This document shows positions 59,047 through 64,000 of a stretch of 64,000 nucleotides of DNA, piece after piece (within the stretch, counting starts at the first letter, position 1; each line of letters opens with the position of its first letter). The notes under the pieces were generated by a model that made no database searches, was not told the DNA's origin, and was given only the letters and a program-made list of their open reading frames with translations. This DNA comes from Torreya grandis (Eukaryota > Streptophyta > Pinopsida > Cupressales > Taxaceae): positions 124,001 through 188,000 of the forward strand of contig JARHVA010008355.1 in assembly GCA_037957365.1 (NCBI GenBank), written 5' to 3'. The translations under genes were made by a program, and so were the position numbers.

Positions 59047-60960
59047 CTTCCCCTTAATTTCTACCATTAACTAATTAAATATCAACAATGTCCAAATTTT
59101 GTTGCAAATGTTTGAAGTTGTCTTTTGGTAATGTTTTAGTGAAAATGTCTGCCAATTGATCTTCGGATCTACAGAACTCAAGATAGATTTATCCATTGTT
59201 AACCAATTCCATGATGAAGTGGTACCTCATATCAATGTGCTTACTCCTCTTTTGAAAGATAGGACTCTTTGATAATACAATTGCTAACTTGTTATCACAA
59301 AGAATTGGTGTCGATTCCTCCAGATTATGCAATAAATCTAACAAAACTCGATGCATCCATATTGCTTGACATGCTAAGATAATTACGATTGCATATTCTA
59401 CTTCGGATATTGTAATTGTCACTATATGTTGCTTCTTCGATGCCCATGAGAGACTCCTAATCCAAAATGAAAGTCATGTTCAGATGTGCTCTTCCTGTCA
59501 TCTATGCTACCTGTAAAATCACTATCAATATAAAAAATCAAACTAAAATCATTATTTTTGGAATATAAAATTTCATATCCTACTATTCCTACAACATATC
59601 TCAATATTTTTTTTCTAACTTGTTAGTGAGAATTCTGAGGTGAATCCATGAACCTTGAAATTAGGCTTACACCATAGATAATATATGGCCTACTCACTAT
59701 GAGATAAATTAGACTTTTAACAAGTCTTTTAAACATAGTTGGTTCAACATTTAAGCACTTATCCTCTTTGCTAAGTTTTTTTCCTATTGCAATTGGAGTT
59801 GATACTGGATTTCAATTCAAAATTTTGAATCTTATCAATACATTCTTGACATACTTGGATTGACAAATGAAGATACCTTTATTACATTGAATAACTTCAA
59901 TGTCTAATAAGTATCATATCAAGGTTAAATTTGTCATTTCAAATTCTTTCACCATGGTTAAACTAAATATGTCTATTGACAAATTTACATTGAAAATTGA
60001 ATCATCAACATACATACACACAATCAAGATTTGACCTTGCTCATTGATCTTTATATACAGTGTGGGCTCACTCTTACTTCTATTGAATTCATTGCTTAGC
60101 AAATATGAATCAATCCTACTATACCAAGCCCTAGGTGTATATTTCAAATCATAAAGTGCCTTTTTCAATTTACAAATATTATTTTCATGCCCATATACCT
60201 CATAACTAGGTAGTTGTTGAATATAAACTTCATCAATAAAACCATTTAAGAATGCTGATTTCATATCCATTCGATAGACATTCCAAATATTTTGTGCAAC
60301 TATTGCTAAAAATAGTTGTAACTATATCAAGTCTAGTAACTGGATCAAATGTTTTATTATAATAAATCCCATATTATTATGAAAATCCCTTTGCAACTAA
60401 TCTTGCTTTATGTTTTACAATTTTTCCTTTAGCATTAAATTTAATCTTATAAACCCATTTGACTCTTATACAATCTTTACCTTCAGATAGATCCACTGAC
60501 TCCCATGTTTGATTTATTTCAATAGAGTCCATTTCTTCATCCATTGCCTTGATCCAATTATCTTCTTTCACTACTTCATAATATACATGGTCGTAAGAGA
60601 ATAAATAAAAAATTGAATATAGATATACATTCTCTTCTCCTTAATCATTTATCTCTTTTAATCTATTTATTTTCTTAACTTTATACCTTGGTCTTAATGT
60701 GTTAATTGTTGGATTTGACTCATCACTTACATTTAAATTGAGAGTATGATGAGTTGTATGACCTGATGGTGTGCCCTGCACAACATTTCTTGGTGGAGTA
60801 GTTGGTGTTGTTTGATTTGATTGACCACTTTGTTAGTTAAATTTCCATCCCATGATTCTTTTTCCTTGAATTCAATATCTCTATCAATAATCGGTTTATT
60901 TGAGACATGATTATACAATCAATAAGCTTTTAATTATTCACTATAACCAATAAATATGCA
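59047..60960 (-). pseudogene. C2 reverse transcriptase and RNase H, broken
   Basis: Minus strand, in order: ISNKPIIDRDIEFKE-like link (60918-60733); WIKAMDEEMDSIEINQTWE and KHKARLVAKGFS (60571-60377); MDMKSAFLNGFIDEVYIQ through LKKALYDLKYTPRAWYSRID to a YVDDSIF catalytic box (60270-59914, D-D kept); FYIDSDFTGSIDDRKST (59604-59422); and RNase H ISEVEYAIVIILACQAIW with KRSKHIDMRYHF (59422-59189). The last piece, SEDQLADIFTKTLPKD, ends near 59090. At least four frame changes. Confidence 0.88.
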
Positions 60961-62130
60961 TTTCTCATTTCTATCATCCATTTTTATTTTCAATTCAGAT
61001 GGCACTAGTGAATTATAAGAAACATCCAAGAATTCTAAAATGAGATATACTATGTTTCTTACCATTCCATGCTTGTTGTAGAATTTTGTCCTTGACACTT
61101 TTTATAGAAATCTTGTTCAAAATGTATATTGTACACATTAATGCTTTTGACAATCAATCATTGGATAATTTTTTTGACTTTTGTAGGCTCCTAGCAATCT
61201 CCATTATTGTTCTATTCTTCCTTTCCATTACACCATTTTGTTATGGTGTGTAACTTGTTGTAAATTATGTCTTTATTCTATGATATCTTCAAAAGTCTAG
61301 AAACTCATTAGAAATGAACTCATCACACCTATCAGATTTGAGTACCTTGATGTACATGACACTTTATATTTCCACCAAAGCTTTAAATTCCTTAAATTTA
61401 TTGAAGGCTTCAGTCTTTTGCTTGAAAAATTATATTCATGTCTTCCTACTGAAATCATCAATAAATGTTAGTAAATATTTATTTCCATCTAAAGGAGTCT
61501 GTATTGGCCCACATATATCAATATGAATTAATTATAATGGTGTCTCTATTTTATATAAACCTTTTATTAGAAATTTTATCTATGTTGTTTTGCCTATATA
61601 CAACTTTCACATGAACTAGCTAGATGCTCTATGATTAGTAATCCTCTCCCATATTTTCTTTTGTAATAAACTCAAACTTCAAATACCAGAGCTATGTCTA
61701 GTCTAAGTACACTATCTTGAATTTGACTTCCTTTATTCCATAGATGTAGTGAATCTGGAGGGGGAACATTTGGTTCTTGGTCATTTCAACCCTTGAAATT
61801 AACCTTTCACTAAGATTTCTATCCAGAATTGTGCATACATCATTGTTAAAGAGAAATTTATACCCTTTTTGCACTAACTTACCAACACTCAACGAATTGA
61901 GTTTTAAATTGGGGTACAAAAAAATCAAGAATATATCTCTTTTTTCCATTATTAGTAAAAAATTTATAACATCTTTTCCAGTTACAAATACTTTGCTATC
62001 GTTTCCCAATTTTACTTTAGATTTTATAGAGTCATCCAAACTAGAAAATAACTCTCTATTTCATGTCATATGATTGCTACATCCACTATTTAAAACCCAT
62101 GTGTCACTAGAACTTTATTGAGTAACATTA
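60961..62130 (-). pseudogene. C2 protease and integrase, broken
   Basis: Protease region 62039-61698: FLIFLYPNLKLNSLSVGKL, DVCTILDRNLSERLISRVEM. The D-S-G motif itself lies just upstream near 62085 (VLNSGCSNHM, Asp read as Asn). Integrase follows at 61690-61190 with CESCI-like zinc ligands, ICGPIQTPLDGNKYLLTFI, SRKT, VLKSDR and QQNGVMERKNRTIMEIARS. Several stops. Plus-strand open frames here are shadows. Confidence 0.8.
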
Positions 62131-63090
62131 CAAGTTATAAGTAAACTTACGAAGTTATTATAAGATACATCTGAGTAGTTTGTTTTTTATTTATCTATCT
62201 TTGCTTGTTTCTTTCTACATTCATTTGCAAGATGGCTGACTTTTTTACAATAATAACATTGAATATAAGACTCATCAAACCTTGATGATTGAAGTTGATT
62301 CCTTCCACATCCTCTATTTTTGAAACTTTAATTAGGTTGATTGGTCCTTTCTACTTGATCTGGACTCATGTGTCCACTTTTGCCTCTTCCACTTAAGTTT
62401 AATCTTACTTTTCCTCTACCAAATGACACTAGTGATATGAAAGTACTCTCCAAGGAAGAATTGTTATGCATATTCATCCTGGTTTCATGAGATAACAAAG
62501 ATCCCATCATTTCATCTATTTGTAATTGTGATAAATTTCTATATTCTTCAATTGCAACTACTATTACATAAATTTTTTAGGAAGACTTCTTAGAAAAATT
62601 TCTACCACTTTTTGATCATATACATTCTTTTCATGAGACCTCATTTGATTTACAACATTCATTACATTACTAAAGAAATAATCTATAAATTCTAATGCAT
62701 TCATTTGAAGATTTTCATAATTTATTTTTAATGTCTATAATTTTGGTACTTTTATTTTGGTTATTTCCTTGTATGAAGTTTCTAATATTTTCGAAGCTTG
62801 TTTAGTCCTAGTTACTATAGCAATCCTAGGAAATACATAATCATCCATTGCTTGTTGAATAAGGAATAGGGCTTTAGCATCTTTTTAATTCTTTTCCCTA
62901 TGTTTGTCTTATTTTATTGAGTCAATGTCTAGTATGCAACTTGATCTACAAGCTCTACAAACCCATTTTATACCAAATCCCAAACTTCTTGAGAACAAAA
63001 TATGGTTTTCATCTTAACTACTCAGAACTCATAACTTTTACTAATAAATATAGGAATTTGAGGTTGGTAGATACTACTACTAGATGCAAT
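62131..63090 (-). pseudogene. C2 gag, broken
   Basis: Near 63090 the frame reads IASSSIYQPQIPIFISKSYEF, with the expected start ATG changed to ATT, then VVKMKTIFCSQEVWDLV. Later pieces: KALFLIQQAMDDYVFPRIA (about 62890), ASKILETSYKE, MMGSLLSHETRMN (62510) and an Arg/Gly/Ser-rich tail. The zinc knuckle region near 62260 reads CYYCKKVSHLANECRK, with Cys-Cys-His-Cys ligands present. Confidence 0.8.
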
Positions 63091-64000
63091 GATCTATTTG
63101 TATGGTAACAACTTTAGCCTTCTCCTTTCCTGATAGAGTAATTGTTATGCCTTTAGTTGCCCACAAATATACATTGTCAAAAAACACACAGTATAGATAT
63201 TTTGGATGAAAAATAAAAACTTGATTGAAAAAGTTGCAATTTATCAAAATACCTCCAAATCAAATTTAAATGCTTGGTAGATGCTTTCAATTTTTCCTCC
63301 TCTATTATGCTTCAATGAATCTGAATCCTCCCATGATTTTATGGCTCTAACCTTTCTTGGACTGGTTTGAACACTATTTTCCCTTCTAAATCAATTTGAA
63401 CAAAGGCTACACACTTGGATCATGAATAGGTCCAAAGGAACATGGGTTGAATATTCTCAAATAAATGCTAGTCGGTCATGATTGAGATTGCATGTCCTCT
63501 AGTGTAAATGCTTATGCGAAAGCATTGTCACAGGGTTTGGTAACATTTTAGGTTAAAATTCAAAATCCATCGAATCTCATGATGTTGACCTGAGATTTGG
63601 TCAAATTCAGCTGGTTTGACACATTTAATTGAAAAATGGTGAGAGTTTACCCTAATTTTTTACACAGAGGGTGCATCCTACAATCAGTAAAATTACAAAA
63701 TAGCAAGGGGGACTTTTATTAAAACAACAATGCCTTCATTCAAATCAAAAAAAGAACACTTGTTTTGCTGACTTTCGTAGGGTTTTGCATGGAAAAAATA
63801 GCAATAAGTGCCTTCAAGCAACGAACATTGACCAACTAATTTCAAGCAAGTAGTATTGAGCTTCGACCTCCAAGCAAACAACTATGACAAGTAAAGGCAA
63901 GGGATAGACAGGAAGGCTTTTAATTTTTAAAATTTTGTGTTTGTGTTTTAAAGTTAAATTATCTATATGTAAATTTTTGGTTTGTTATTTTCCTTCAATT
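63091..64000. other. Right edge, unassigned
   Basis: About 0.9 kb. Positions 63091-63180 may be residual C2 leader. After that I see no LTR, PBS or coding pattern. A 62-codon minus-strand open frame (63881-63693) has no recognisable motif and is probably random. Confidence 0.5.

Larger units (their letters stand above)
58737..63090 (-). mobile_element. C2: Ty1/copia retrotransposon lacking its 5' LTR
   Basis: Minus-strand copia genes in the usual order with a 3' LTR on the left. Upstream of gag (63090-64000) I find neither a PBS nor any copy of the left LTR, so the 5' end has been lost or replaced. Proteins are clearly related to C1: protease region LSVGKLVQKGYKFLF beside the C1 version, RT VCMYVDD beside VCLYVDD. 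Decay is heavier than in C1. Confidence 0.85.

Noticed and set aside
63693..63881. 62-codon minus-strand frame near the right edge
   Set aside because: No motif, no context, and a length expected by chance.

Overview
The window is nuclear DNA of a land plant, most likely one with a large, repeat-packed genome. A gymnosperm is plausible, but nothing here proves it. It is AT-rich, and every coding trace I can recognise belongs to an LTR retrotransposon on one strand or the other. I see no intact host gene, rRNA, tRNA gene or CRISPR array. Almost all reading frames are broken by stops and frameshifts, so the coding entries below are pseudogenes. Element names (E1, E2, S1, G1, E3, E4, C1, C2) are mine.

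Layout. E1 (about 1-5433, +) is the 5' part of a Ty3/gypsy element: LTR end, primer-binding site (PBS), gag, protease, then a jump to a second (archaeal-type) RNase H. E2 (5434-about 21644, +) sits inside that RNase H. It has LTRs of about 3.7 kb, a PBS and one coiled-coil/zinc-knuckle gag frame, but no pol. Its 5' LTR is split by S1 (6241-14162), a probable solo LTR of about 3 kb with a perfect CATTG target duplication. S1 is split in turn by G1 (7712-12640, -), a gypsy element with two 1254-bp LTRs and a gag-protease frame but no reverse transcriptase or integrase. The 5' LTR of E2 also carries a 474-bp unit in three tandem copies. Its 3' LTR stops where E3 begins.

E3 (21645-about 52841, +) is a very decayed gypsy element: gag, protease, RT, RNase H, integrase, a tandem repeat of about 180 bp, and then a long extra reading frame (47.8-51.5 kb) ending 42 bp before the 3' LTR. 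Its RNase H is split by E4 (28355-44388, -; perfect TCTAT duplication). E4 is a 16-kb Tat/Ogre-like gypsy element with gag, protease, RT, two RNase H domains and integrase. To the right lie two related Ty1/copia elements. C1 (53506-58580, +) is complete at its ends: 377-bp LTRs, AAACA duplication, iMet PBS and polypurine tract. C2 (about 58737-63090, -) has lost its 5' LTR. The edges of the window (1-about 1700, 63.1-64.0 kb) and short gaps hold nothing I can identify.

Insertion order read from the nesting: E1, then E2, then S1, then G1; separately E3, then E4. No intact pol survives, so none of these copies looks autonomous. The most notable signals are a sequence module shared between the G1 LTR (gypsy) and the C1 leader (copia), dense repeat arrays in S1, the extra 3' frame of E3, and a Gln-rich E4 gag whose stops fall at Gln-like positions. 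I found no clear new biological system.
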